64,000 nucleotides of DNA from Warburgia ugandensis. Taxonomy: Eukaryota; Streptophyta; Magnoliopsida; Canellales; Canellaceae. The DNA lies in assembly GCA_035236585.1 (NCBI GenBank), contig CP141128.1, positions 53,557,257-53,621,256 on the forward strand, given 5' to 3'. Positions 33,200 through 44,820 of the stretch are shown in pieces. Position numbers and translations under genes: made by a program. The notes below the pieces were generated by a model. That model did no database searches and was not told the origin of the DNA. It saw only the letters and a program-made list of their open reading frames with translations. The first letter of the stretch is position 1, and each line of letters opens with the position of its first letter.

Positions 33200-33233
33200 A
33201 GATATTGTAAACATTCGAACATTTACAATATCT
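33200..33233. repeat. Conserved hairpin, family-1 LTR copy 3
   Basis: AGATATTGTAAA pairs perfectly with TTTACAATATCT across 10 bases, and the centre TTCGAA is also a palindrome. It sits about 370 bases from the LTR 3' end, before the poly(A) region. Confidence 0.85.
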
Positions 33234-34118
33234 CAGTAAGCTATACTTGTTAGGGGATACAAGAATATAATACTTCATTAATACAAGAATACGATATCTC
33301 ATTCATCAATCTATCATGTTTACCCATTCGTGAACCATCTTATCATAGAGTACATACATCATTTATATAGTATAGGGTAAACCCATTAAAATAGTGAAAA
33401 TACTCAAAATTTGTTCCTTCCCCTAGCTATACTCCCACTTAGGAAATCAATATTCAGCCAAATCTCCTATGAGAATTTTCTCTCCAGGAACTCATGTATT
33501 TCATCATACTTGACATCTCATCATGCCATCAAATTTCACTATGCCTATCATATGTGCATCATAATGTAAAATCATCAAGGACTACTATACTACAGTCTAA
33601 ATTCATATAATGTCTGGATAATTGCATATTAATCCACTTATACCAACTATGGAAATAACAAAATCTATGTCTGCATGAGCAAGGACCATGGCTGTCACAA
33701 TGGCAGCCTTCTCATTATTGCCCCACCCTACTTTTAGCCTCTCTTTAGGCATGGTATTCATCATATCATACATTTTAGGAAGCAGGTGGCCAAACCCTCA
33801 TAACTTCCCTAGCATAGAATCCCCAGGCCTAGGCCTGTGTAAAACAAAATCACCAGCCACCACGCTTGTATGTAAAATACATTGTACATATCAGACAATG
33901 TATCTGTTTAACTAAGGTTGAAATATTTTCTATGCCCTATTCTTAGGGTTTCCTTAGTCCACACATCTCATTGATTTCTCATCATTCGATTGGGTCATTA
34001 GATTAGATCAGTTGGATAGATCATGGGGTTGGATCATTTGCTTGGATCATTATTGTTCTAAGGTACCACAGGTATACTTGTATCACGAAGGTCTATAATT
34101 CTAGACAGATGATCATGT

Positions 34119-34138
34119 ACACACACACACACACACAC
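34119..34138 (+). repeat. (AC)n microsatellite
   Basis: Ten AC units inside family-1 LTR copy 3. It is absent at the matching place in copy 1. Confidence 0.95.
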
Positions 34139-36786
34139 ATGCACATGAATCTTTAATATATTCTTGTACATCCACCTACCTCAAAGTGGAATTCACTTCA
34201 TATTGTCCATCATGGTCTTGATTCATACATATGTCAAACTATACGTATAAAGTTATTCCTTTATACAAGTATTCTTTCTACATGTATTTGGTTTATCCTA
34301 TGAAGGATGCCCTAATTTTCCTTGAATCATATATCAGCAAGGTTTCAAACCTTCTAAGCTAACAAATCTATACTATAAGTAAAATCACACAACAATAATA
34401 TACTCTACATTGTATTTCTTTTCTTTTGTTGTTTTTGATCATTCAAGATCTCTCTTGGATCTTATTAGATCATCCTTATCTTACTTACAATTTTTAGTAG
34501 GGTTAGATAATTTGCTAACAGTTTATGTTTTTATTAATATTTCTCAACCAGTTAGTGTTTCACTAGATTGAGGGCAACTTATTCCTTTTTAATTCTAAAC
34601 AGTTCCTCTTACTTCCAATTGACCAAGGTTTTCCAGTCACATGTTATTCCCAATGTGGTTAATTCAATCCTCATGTAAAGAGGCGTTTAGACCTCAAGAA
34701 ATGACAACAGAAGGTGGAGAGACAGTGAGGCTCATTAGAAATCCCCTTAACCATGATGAATAACTTGCAAGGGCATAGCCTTAGCTCAACCTTTAATAAG
34801 GTCCTATGAGCTCATAACCTTAAGTTTTATTTCTATTTAATTTTAATTAATTCTATGAACATATACTATGTTAATCATGGATGTTTATTATGTTCTTAAG
34901 TTGGGCCAAGGAAATGGAAAATGCACCCCTTATATTATCCTACTAACTATAACCTTTACTATGATTATTTCTCATGATGTATACGTCTATTTTGTGAAGT
35001 CCAACTATATTTTATTAATTACCCCTTTTAAGGTATTTTTCATAACTCTACTAATGTAAAGGAAATTAAAAGAAAATACACTAATAAATTTAAATCTAAG
35101 GAATTTAAAGACAATCATGTTGGAATTGAAAATTTGACATGAATTAAATTTGCTAATAAAATAATTAACTAGAATATTAACAACATTTTAATCTAAGAAA
35201 TTAAAGAAAATTATACTAAAATTGCAAACATGACATGGATCATAATTAAATCAAATCTACTATTAAAGACCATTAACTAAGCATATGATCAATTTATCCT
35301 TGTGATCTAGCCATCCCATTTGTTCATCTTTTAGATCTAGGGTTAATATTCTATTAAGAGTACAACCCTTGATCTTTCATGTTTTTGATTGATCCAACAT
35401 CTCTAATAACATGATATTAGCCTTAGATCATCACTTTTATAGGTTCGTCTGGTCTGATCATTCTTGATCTACCAGATCAAGAGGATCCATTAGGATTTTC
35501 CATGATCATTTGTATTTTCAATGGTCTAAACTTTAATTCAATTCATGTCAGTCTAATCTAACCATCCCCATTATGATTTATCATCATTATATCCTTAATG
35601 GATCAAAACCCTCAATTCTGATCACCCCAGATCTACTTGATGAAGGGTGTTAGTAGTTGTATTTTTAAATAATAGAAAGTTTTAATGATTAAAATATTAT
35701 TTTTATGGGTTTAATAGGTTTCCCTCATCAATATATATTCATAGAATCTTCTTGATAAAAAAAATCAGACTTAAAATGAGTGAGGAATTTCATTTTTAAG
35801 TTTTTAGCCATTTTTAATGGCTGATCTTAATCTGTAATATTTTGATCAATTTAACTCATCTAGAGGCTTGGAAATTATATTTTGATCATTAATCTTATGG
35901 TTTTGACATGTCTTGGATGCATCCATCAGATTAGATTTCCATTTTAACATCAATTTGATCATGATTCACTATTGTTGGAATTAACTTTAAATTTTATTTC
36001 ATACAAATCAAATTAAAAACCTCAATATCATTATTTCATTATATTGTCAATAATAAAAGAAATCTATAGCTTATTTCTAATCTAGATTTGGATTTAAATT
36101 AAGGTTGGAATTAAATTTTTAAGTTTCCGTCAATTTCAACGTTCTAGATTGATTCTGGACTGCTAGATCTTATTTCTTAAAATTAAGGGTACAGATGAAA
36201 AATAAAACTTACTGTAATCATGGTTCTTAAGGTTTTTGGGCCTTCTAAATCCATTGGCTAGCTCATATTTTCTATTTGAGGTGTCCTTGATGGTGTTCTA
36301 TGCCTGCATCATCGGTACTAGTTTTTCTAGAATTTTGGCTGAAAAACCAGTTTGGTGACCCAATTTTAGGGAAAATATATTGAAAAATGAAAATAAAGAG
36401 ATAGGAAACCTACCTGGAAGTGTCCAAAGGAGAAAATCTTGCCAAAATTAAGAAAATTGTCACCAAAAAGTGAACTATGCTGGAGAGGAAATAATTTGTG
36501 GTTTTCCAATGAAATCGCTAGTGGATCGTGAAATTAGGATAGGAATTTTGTAGATAATTTTGTTACAAATTGATCTAATGGTTTAGATTTCTAGTATGAG
36601 GTCAGATCACTGGATTTCTATAGGTTTTCCACTTAAGGGTAAAGTTGGAAATAAGAAAAGAAGTGAGGAAAGAGAGGAAAAGAGGGAGAAAGTAGAGAAG
36701 GAGAGGGAATTTGGAGCTAGAGTTAGAGTAGGAGTTGGTAAATTTTGTGATGAATTTAATGGACATTTTGGGGAGTTTTTCTAAGG

Positions 36787-36794
36787 TATTTATA
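36787..36794 (-). promoter_or_regulatory. TATA box of family-1 LTR copy 3
   Basis: TATAAATA on the minus strand in the context TGCCTATAAATACC, as in copies 1 and 4. Confidence 0.7.
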
Positions 36795-37504
36795 GGCATT
36801 TTCTAAATATTTTAATCATTTTCCCCTAGTAATTGTGTTTTTCTCTTTTCAATTTTATATTAAAAAGAATTCCCCCACTTCTACCTCTGTCTCCACAACT
36901 AACTAGTAGTGGTTTGACCAATTATTGATGTTTCCAAACCATTGCCCTACATTTGTGGGCCCCACATTAATGTGAAATGACCATTTTGCTCTTTGTTGAA
37001 AAATGTAGAAAAATACAAAATTTTCAGATGAACTTGGTGTCATTTTAATCGGTTCACAGAGTATGTTTTCAGTTATACATGTCTTATACCTTGATTGTGA
37101 GGTGGAATTACATTTTTTCCCTTTATAGGTTAAAATTTGAGAAAAATATATAGATTTTTCTCCCGAACTTGGAATTGGACAAACTTATTGTCAATCCAAG
37201 CCGATTTTCCATGTACATATCAAATATCTAGGTTTCCAACCTTGATTCCACTTCTATGAGAAGTGCATTTTTAATAACCCTAATATTCCAGCCTAATTTT
37301 CCTTAGAATTTTCAATTTCATTATTTATTCAACCTCCTTACAAAAATTTGGGGTGTTATATATTCCATCTCACATGATCATCCTTTTATTACATGTCAAA
37401 TGTTACATAGTATACTATCACACTAATATAAGCTAGCACATGATTAAAGAGTTAATTTGAAACTATTTTATGAAAATATAGCCTCTTACTATCATCATCT
37501 AACC

Positions 37505-37850
37505 CTAATTTTGGACAAGAACTATAAACCATGAGGCACCTCCTTTATCTTATGAGGGCTAGATCCAGAAACAGTTGTTCTTTCCACTAAAATCATACAA
37601 TTTTTGTCCAAATCACAACAATCTAACCATGATTTGGCCTATTAGTATTTAGCTCACACTACACTCTCACGAGAAGAGAGATAGTAAAGCTTCAATGTCA
37701 ACAGCCTTTGCCAAGATGTGGTTAATTTTAAGAGCCATTACCTCGTGATTTGGAGTTTGAATAAGCTTTTATGCCCAATTGATCACCTCGTTCATCACAA
37801 CATGTTTCTTGTCATCAAACTCTAATTTTGGATAGGAACCATAAACCATG
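37505..37850. repeat. 317-bp duplication inside the CACTA element
   Basis: A unit starting CTAATTTTGGACAAGAAC at 37,505 recurs at 37,822. The second copy is cut at 37,850 by LTR D and continues at 40,553. Shared phrases include ATAAACCATGAGG, CTTATGAGG and AATCTAACCA. Confidence 0.7.
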
Positions 37851-38226
37851 TGTAACGCCTGAGCAATTTACGCTATTTAGGACAGTCTATAGGATGTGAA
37901 CTGTGTTAAATGTTTCACCTTATTTAAAATAGTAAAAGAAAGAATTTTTTAGAAAACTTGGTACCATTAGATTCTATTCGAAAAATGAAATCCAACACCT
38001 CAAAAATCACCTAAAACGGAGTTCGTATGAAGAAGTTACGGCCGTTTAAAAATAGGGGTATTTCTAGAATTTAAACAGAAAAACGAAAAAGATGAAAAAC
38101 GTAGGGGGCCGTTTTGAGAACGGCACCCCCTGTCATCTTCCTCCCTAGATTTTTCCAGAAACCCTCAAATCTCAATTTTTCTAGAGGGAGCTTCCATCGC
38201 CAAGGGCGGCACCGCCATAACAGGGC

Positions 38227-38234
38227 TATAAAAA
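38227..38234 (+). promoter_or_regulatory. TATA box of family-2 LTR D
   Basis: TATAAAAA followed by GCCTCATCTCCCCCTC, conserved with LTRs B and C. Confidence 0.7.
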
Positions 38235-39349
38235 GCCTCATCTCCCCCTCTCAAAAAACATGATTTTTCCAACAACTTTGGACTGGGGTTTCCGGCAAAA
38301 ACCGAAAACCCATCTCTCTGTGTTTTTCGGCAATGACCAGGCCCAAGTCAGGCCGACCATTGCCATTTCCCATGTCCCCTTTCTCCTTTCCAGTACTGGC
38401 AACGGGGTTTCCACCTTCATCGAAGAATCCCGGCGAGATGGGGTTTAAGACGGAAATGGGGTTCCACCACCGGCGATGGGTGTCCCTAAGCTGCCCAGGT
38501 AAGCCTGTTCTTCCCCTTTCAAGCTAGATCCATGCTAGATCTAGTGTTCTCAGATGTTTTCCAGCCAGATTTCCTGGCCGAAAAATGTCCCCAAACCGGC
38601 TCAGACGACCATGCATGAGCTAGGCGTCCCAGGGACGCCTTGCTCCATGTGTGCCTGGGACAGGGTCCCAGGGATGGGCTTCGGCTGTACAACAGTGCGT
38701 ACACTATCCTAGGTGCGTCCTTCTGGTGCGCGTGCAGCATGGGGCACGGGTCCTGGCTCAACCAGGGTGCACGGGGCGCCCTGGGGTTGAGACGCGCCAT
38801 GAACAAGGTGCGTCTGTGCGATGATGCGCGTCATAGCGCATCACTTGAGCATGCATGTGCGCGTGCAAAACGCAGTCCCTGGCACGGCCTTTGGGCGCGC
38901 ACGCACGTAAGGCAGTCGCAGTTCAACGAGGATACATGGGTGTCCTGGGAACTGGGGCATGCGGACCTAATGAGACTTTAAAGTTAGGATTAGAGGATAA
39001 ATTACAGAGTCTAACTATTGGAAAGTAGATCCACACCATAGGATCTAGCCTGACGAATGAATTAGGCAAGGACCTTGGACCCAATAGGTAGAGCTAGCAA
39101 TCTAATGACTAAATGGATTGAAATTAATAAGGACTCCTTGTATCCATTCATACCCAGGAGTTTATAAATGAGACCCAGGGACAGGTTGAGTGATAAAGGA
39201 TACCACTCCAGGAGACTTTGAGGTAGGTGCTCTATCGCTACTAGACTTTTTAAAAGAGTCATGATTGTTTTAAGAATGCATGTTTTAACTATAAGTATAT
39301 GACTTGTTTAGCATGATTTAATTCAGCGTACATATGATAAATGCTTTAT

Positions 39350-39422
39350 GCATAGATATGTTTTGCAAATAATTGCATATACATTATGCATAGATATGTT
39401 TTGCAAACAATTGCATATATTG
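39350..39422 (+). repeat. 38-bp tandem repeat, two units, in LTR D
   Basis: CATAGATATGTTTTGCAAA is repeated with a 38-bp period. LTR C has three units. Confidence 0.85.
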
Positions 39423-40552
39423 TATGATTTGTGAGCATTGAGTTTTTGAAAGATTGCATGTCCTTGAGGGTTACCAAAAGACGTTGGAGTGCCCAAAAGA
39501 CGCTGGGTAGGCAGTTGTGAGGGCTAGGCAGCTGTGAGGGACCCAAAGAGGACAGGTTTTGAAAAAGAGGTTTTCGCTTGTTTGATCTTATATGATTTGG
39601 GCTAATAAGCTCGTGAGCGCTATGCTGAGAGGTCTGGGTTGGCCTCCAGCCTCTACCACTATTAGGTGGATGGGTACCACGCCCAAAAAGGGCATGTCCC
39701 TACGTCGACTGCATGTGGTACAGGGAGCTACCACTGGTGTCACGGCATTGGGTCGATGTGTCATATGCCCCGTGGAGGCTATGACGTTGTGTCCTCAGGT
39801 ACCCGGGGACCACATGGCGGCGAGGTCTTGGGCATAGTTGGACCCTATGGTTTGATGATTTACTTGCATTGAATATGACATGACATGAGGTTGGTCAACC
39901 ATACCAGATATCCATGAGTTGGATTCAGTGGAGCATCGTATGCATACCATTATGTTTATGATATATGATACTTTCGACTTGGATTATGCTATTCTTTAAG
40001 TCGTCAGTATTTCAGTTTGACGGTGGTTTTTAATATTGATATTGAACATGATTGATCGAACATGCACATATTTTTAAGAACATATGATCTTAAATATACC
40101 ATGCATTGCAAAACTAGTAGTGATAGACTCCTACTGAGTATAGTATATACTCACCCTATCCTTAACATTTTTTAGGATAATTCCATCCACGAGTAGAGGA
40201 CATCTATCTTAGTGCTACGAGCAAGTGAATCAAAAAGGAAACAATTATACATGTAAGTAAACTCTCAACCCTTTGGACATGTGTTTGTATTTATTTACAG
40301 TTGGGCTATGTGCTGTGACTGGATAGACCTAGGGAAAAACATTTATGATTTCTGAAGTTTTTTAAAAAACTACTTTGGTTGTTCAGAAAACAAATGACAC
40401 TCGGGGTTTTCAAAATGAGTTTAAAACCAAAGATTTTCCACTGCATTGCATGGTTTTTTATAAAATGGTTTTCAAATAGGGATGCATCCCGCCTTAGGAA
40501 TTTAGATCTTGCATTTAAAAATGCATGAGAAAACCCGGGTCATCACACCATG

Positions 40553-41150
40553 AGGCTTTACCTCTCTTATGAGGTTTTCATTGAAAAGTTGTTGTTGATC
40601 CATTGAAATATTATGATTTTTGTGTGAATCATTATGATCTAACCAAGATCTTGACCCCAACATCTCCACTGAGAAAACCCACTTCATCCAACAATATACT
40701 AAATGAAATTAATAACAAGAAGAATGCATGGATGACAACAAGTGTTACCTATTCTTATCATGTTTCCATCCCACAAAAATTAAAAATCTCCGAAATGGAT
40801 GGCAAGAAGGTGACATCATAGAGAGAGACAAAAGAAACAAAGGAGGAGGCCATCATTCCACCATTAGATGATGAACATTGATGGGGAAAACATTAAAGAA
40901 TGAGGTACAATCATAGTTTTTATAAAGAAACCAACACCTTTAATGATGGTTTAAGAAACCAACTTTAAAAACATTGTCCTACAATATGCCTGCTTCCTAA
41001 TGTACCCACATCATATAAAACTAAAGATATATGCACTTAGAAATTTTGGAATAACTCCTTCAATTATAATTCAAATATTTACATCTTAATTTGCTCCCCT
41101 ATACATTGTTTACAATCTAAGCACCCTCCTCATCATTATCATGCACATAA
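40553..41150. other. CACTA interior between LTR D and TNP2
   Basis: Continues the second unit of the 317-bp duplication, then shows further CACTA-type motifs at 40,925-40,970 (AACCAACACC, AAACCAACTTTAAAA). No gene recognised. Confidence 0.45.
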
Positions 41151-41169
41151 TCCTCATTCTCAACAAGTA

Positions 41170-41960
41170 CTTTGATTGATGGAATTGTTTAGTAATACAA
41201 GGTAATGTATTGTAGTATCACCTAGGTCATATTCAACATAAAATTCTCCTAGGGAAGTTGATAAAACAATTGAACATCTTTTATCATGCCCATCTCACAT
41301 ATAAAATACCTATTTCACTTGAGATGCCAAAAATAAACTGATTAGTCTTTTATAATAGATCTTGTTGTGGTCAACTACTTTCAATGCAATTAGTTTTGAT
41401 GATGTCTTTGCTGTGTTCCACCAAATCATGCCTAAGAACAACCACTATTCTACAAGTATATCCAAGGTCCATATCTCTTGTATAACCTTGTAATAAGTAT
41501 CATTCACCATGTGCTAGCCTATTATCCTTTGAATTGGAAAATAATGTAGCATTAGAAACTAAGTTGACTCCATTATTTTGTTGCACTCTTGAGTTATTAT
41601 AGTATTTTTGTAAAATCAATAACCATTGATGGCATATCCAGTATATTTTTTACTTATGGTCGTGGTCCCATTACCAACCAACCCAAGGATTTAGATATAC
41701 CATTGCTTAGAACATCAAGCTAATCTTGACCCTATGTACATATATTAAGTGTGATATGATTGTTATAATGAAGTATAATATATACAATATACAATTTATA
41801 ATAAGTGCAAAGTAATTCATTTTACCTTTTGATGGAACAAAGTTTTGAAAGTGCGATTGTGCTCAAATTGCAACCACTTCTGTTTCTTTGCTAACTTGGA
41901 TACTTTGCTTTTAGGATGTTTATGTGTTCACTAATACAAATTAATCAAGTGATCAAAGTG
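41170..41960 (-). pseudogene. CACTA TNP2 transposase, C-terminal part
   Basis: Minus-strand frames read KQKWLQFEHNRTF, LVGNGTTTISKKYTGYAING, GVNLVSNATLFSNSKDN and, after a frame change, FLASQVK..FYM and K-R-C-S-I-V-L-S. They follow the order of the TNP2 C-terminus: the (W)F(K/R)..V segment, the GY.(I/V)NG.(R/F)F block, the N-S-G-V block and the (I)LA.QA..VFY block. Stops and frameshifts are many. It belongs to the same reading as the remnant at 51.1-52.8 kb, separated by about 9 kb of inserted DNA. Confidence 0.75.
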
Positions 41961-42043
41961 AATATAACTATTAATTAATTTTTACACATATATAAAATAG
42001 AGGAAAAGTGAAGTTAGTGGAGAGAGTCATCTATGCATTGATG

Positions 42044-42700
42044 TGAATTTTAATTTATTTGCAAGTGCACGGGTCCACTATAACGTAGACATAACCACTA
42101 CTGGTCAACTCCATGGGGACTTCAAATTTTAGGAATTCTAATTAAACCTATTTTAATTAACTTCAGCTTAGCCAACAACTTGAATAATTCTAAAAATATC
42201 TAAAAATTATGAAATCATTTATAAATGAAGCCTAGGGTCTAGAATCCATCATAATGTAATTAAAAAACTCTATGATAAATAAATTGAGAATTTTACCATT
42301 CATTTGATAATTTCCTTAAAGCTAAATTTTAGGGCTTTTCTTATTTCAAATAATTAACACAAGTTAATATATTTACTCAATTCAACATGATTAGCATCTC
42401 TGCCATAGGAAATACAAGATAAATCCGATGTAGAAATAACTAAATATATGAATTAGTGTTAATTTTATTAAAATAATATTAAGCACATCTTTTAAGTCCA
42501 CTTTTACTTAATAAAAAATTCATTCAATTACACCATAACTTCGTCATAACCCTAGGAAAGAAAATTTAGCTACACATGCTTGGAAATTAAATCATTAAGA
42601 ATTTACTCTAGTAATTATTCTATGTTACTGAGTAAACACTACACAACATTAAAGAATTAACTACTAATTAAAAATTCAAATATACTAAGAAGCAACTAAA
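42044..42700 (-). mobile_element. LTR 3'-end fragment, Athila/Tat-like, inverted
   Basis: On the minus strand the fragment ends CCCGTGCACTTGC, then AAATAAATTAAAATTCACATCA, preceded by CCCCATGGAGTTGACC. This is the usual Athila/Tat LTR ending. Its own 5' part is not identified. It faces away from the plus-strand LTR that ends near 50,003. Confidence 0.45.
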
Positions 42701-43349
42701 ACAAAATAATTACAAGGATGCATACAAGGATCGAGATGACATTAAAGCATGCAAAAGATGGAATTGGAGGAGTTAAAGGTGGCCAAAGTGGGCCCATGCA
42801 CAATCCATGCAAAGTCCGCAACCTTTGCATGGGATTCACTTAAGCCACCTAGCCATAATGAAGCCATGAAGAAAGTGACAAGCTAAGGAGTCTAGCCAAG
42901 GATATGAGCCACCAAGCCTATGATACCTAGGTTTTTGTAACACATTTTGTAATATATTTTTCAAAGGCAGGGCCCTTAGTAGTAAAAAAATTTCGCAAAG
43001 CAAAGCAAGGGGAATTCTTTTCTTTAGAACTTGTTTTGTAAAAACCCAAGTCATCACCTCATACATAACTTTAGTAGAATTTTGTACAAGATAAAATTCC
43101 ATTGAAGGAATATACCTTTTATTAAAGCCTCGAATCCATCTAGTGGTTCACAGTACAGCCCAAATTCATTACAATACTTATTCAAATTATATAATCCAAA
43201 ACTCAAAGCTCACCATACAATGAAACTCTCATTACAACACAGTACTCTCAAACAAAACATAATACATGTCTTCAAGGGGTATACCCTGATGATTAATCTC
43301 TTAAGTTTTCTTTAGTCCTGAGCTCCTAACTCTCCTTCTCTGTATCTGA

Positions 43350-43381
43350 GATATTGTAAACATTCAAACATTTACAATATC
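43350..43381. repeat. Conserved hairpin, family-1 LTR copy 4
   Basis: GATATTGTAAA pairs perfectly with TTTACAATATC across 10 bases. It is equivalent to the hairpins in copies 3 and 5. Confidence 0.85.
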
Positions 43382-44788
43382 TTAGCAAGCTATGCTTGGT
43401 AGGGGATTCAAGAAGCATAATAATTTGATAATATAATTCTAATACTTCATAATCTCGTTATTCATAAACATACTCATGTATCAATCTCTTTACTTTGTCA
43501 TATATGTACATCCTTATACATACATACTGTATATGGATAAATCTATCAAATTTATGAAAGTAGTCAAATAACATTCCCAACTAAGGTGATCAATTCTTTC
43601 CACTATGAGAAATCAATATTTCAGCTAGTCCTATTTTGGGAATTTCCCTTCTTAGGAAATACTGGTAATATACAATTACTTAGCATTTCATCATGCTAAA
43701 ACATAAGACATTTCACTATGCCTATCTCATATGCATCATAGTGCAAAATAATCAAAGGACTACCATGCTACAGTCTAATCTGTACTAGTGCACTCGGATA
43801 ATTACCCTATTCACCACTGATACTATGGTGAAAAATATTGTGTCACTACCCATACGGGGAGATAGGACTTTCACCGTGGTGGCCTTCCCATAATTTGCCC
43901 ACCCGACTTTTCGCATCTCAGAGGGCAAGCTATCATCCTATCATCAAATTTTGGGAAGTAGGTGGCCAAACCCTCATAACTCCCCTAGCATAGACAAAAC
44001 CACAAGCCTCCATGCTTGTATGTAAAATACATTTCATACGTATTAGAAAATCTGTTTGTTTACTTAGGGCTAGAATATCTTCTAGTTCCATATTCACTTA
44101 GAATATTTTCCTCAGTTCTAACTTAACCACTTCATATGTGTTTGGTTGGATCATAAGGGTTTTAGGGGATTTAATACAAGTATTAACATCACACTTGTCA
44201 ACATTTCTAGACATAAGATCATGTATTCAACATATACATCCCATGTAGATGCATTCATAAAATTCTCCTGCCTTTAAGTAGTGATCCATCTCTTCAGATC
44301 TTTCCTGATCCTAACTGACGTATGTAATCTGTAAATCCATACATATTGTCAATATATTTATACAATTTGAATAATCCTATATTTTTTATCCTAGCTATAT
44401 TCCTTGTCTAATCTTGTCGTTTGATATAAAGGATTAGAACTTGTGTCCTATCATGATCTATCTTTCTCAAATAGTGTTTATTCTATTGATCAATAGATTT
44501 GATGGTTAGAATGATCTTTTAATCTTTTAGATCTAAGTATTTTCTATTCTAAGTCTTTGTGTATTCCTTTCTTTGACCTTGATCTTTCATAAATCCTTTG
44601 ATCAACAATTTATACTTGTTGATAAAGATCAAGGGCTTAGAACTTCTATCATCTAGTTCTTTTTTTATCTAAGTTCAATTGTTCAATCATCCCTAAGGAG
44701 GATGATCTTGGTTCTCTTCCTTGAATCATATTTGACCAAGGGTTTAGATCTTCTATTCTATTTGATCTAAATTGCAAGTAACATATGT

Positions 44789-44820
44789 ATATATATATAT
44801 CATCATCATCATCATCATCA
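44789..44820 (+). repeat. Compound (AT)n(CAT)n microsatellite
   Basis: Six AT units followed by about 6-7 CAT units, inside family-1 LTR copy 4. Confidence 0.9.

Larger units (their letters stand above)
32830..37360 (-). mobile_element. Family-1 solo LTR, copy 3
   Basis: A 4531-bp unit from TGTGACGACCCGGG to GGGGTGTTATA, flanked by a perfect TATTC duplication (32,825-32,829 and 37,361-37,365). On the minus strand it starts TATAACACCCC (TG decayed to TA), has a TATA box (36,787-36,794), a conserved hairpin (33,200-33,233) and the CCCGGGTCGTCACA end. It lacks the GC-rich block seen in copies 1, 2 and 4. No gag or pol sequence is present. A (CA)10 tract lies at 34,119-34,138. Confidence 0.9.
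37851..40547 (+). mobile_element. Family-2 solo LTR, copy D
   Basis: A 2697-bp unit from TGTAACGCCTGAGC to CCCGGGTCATCACA, with a perfect CCATG duplication (37,846-37,850 and 40,548-40,552). TATA box at 38,227-38,234, GC-rich block at about 38,560-38,960 and a two-unit 38-bp repeat. It is close to LTR C throughout. Intact ends, intact duplication and clear similarity to C mark it as one of the younger insertions in the window. No protein domains. Confidence 0.92.
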
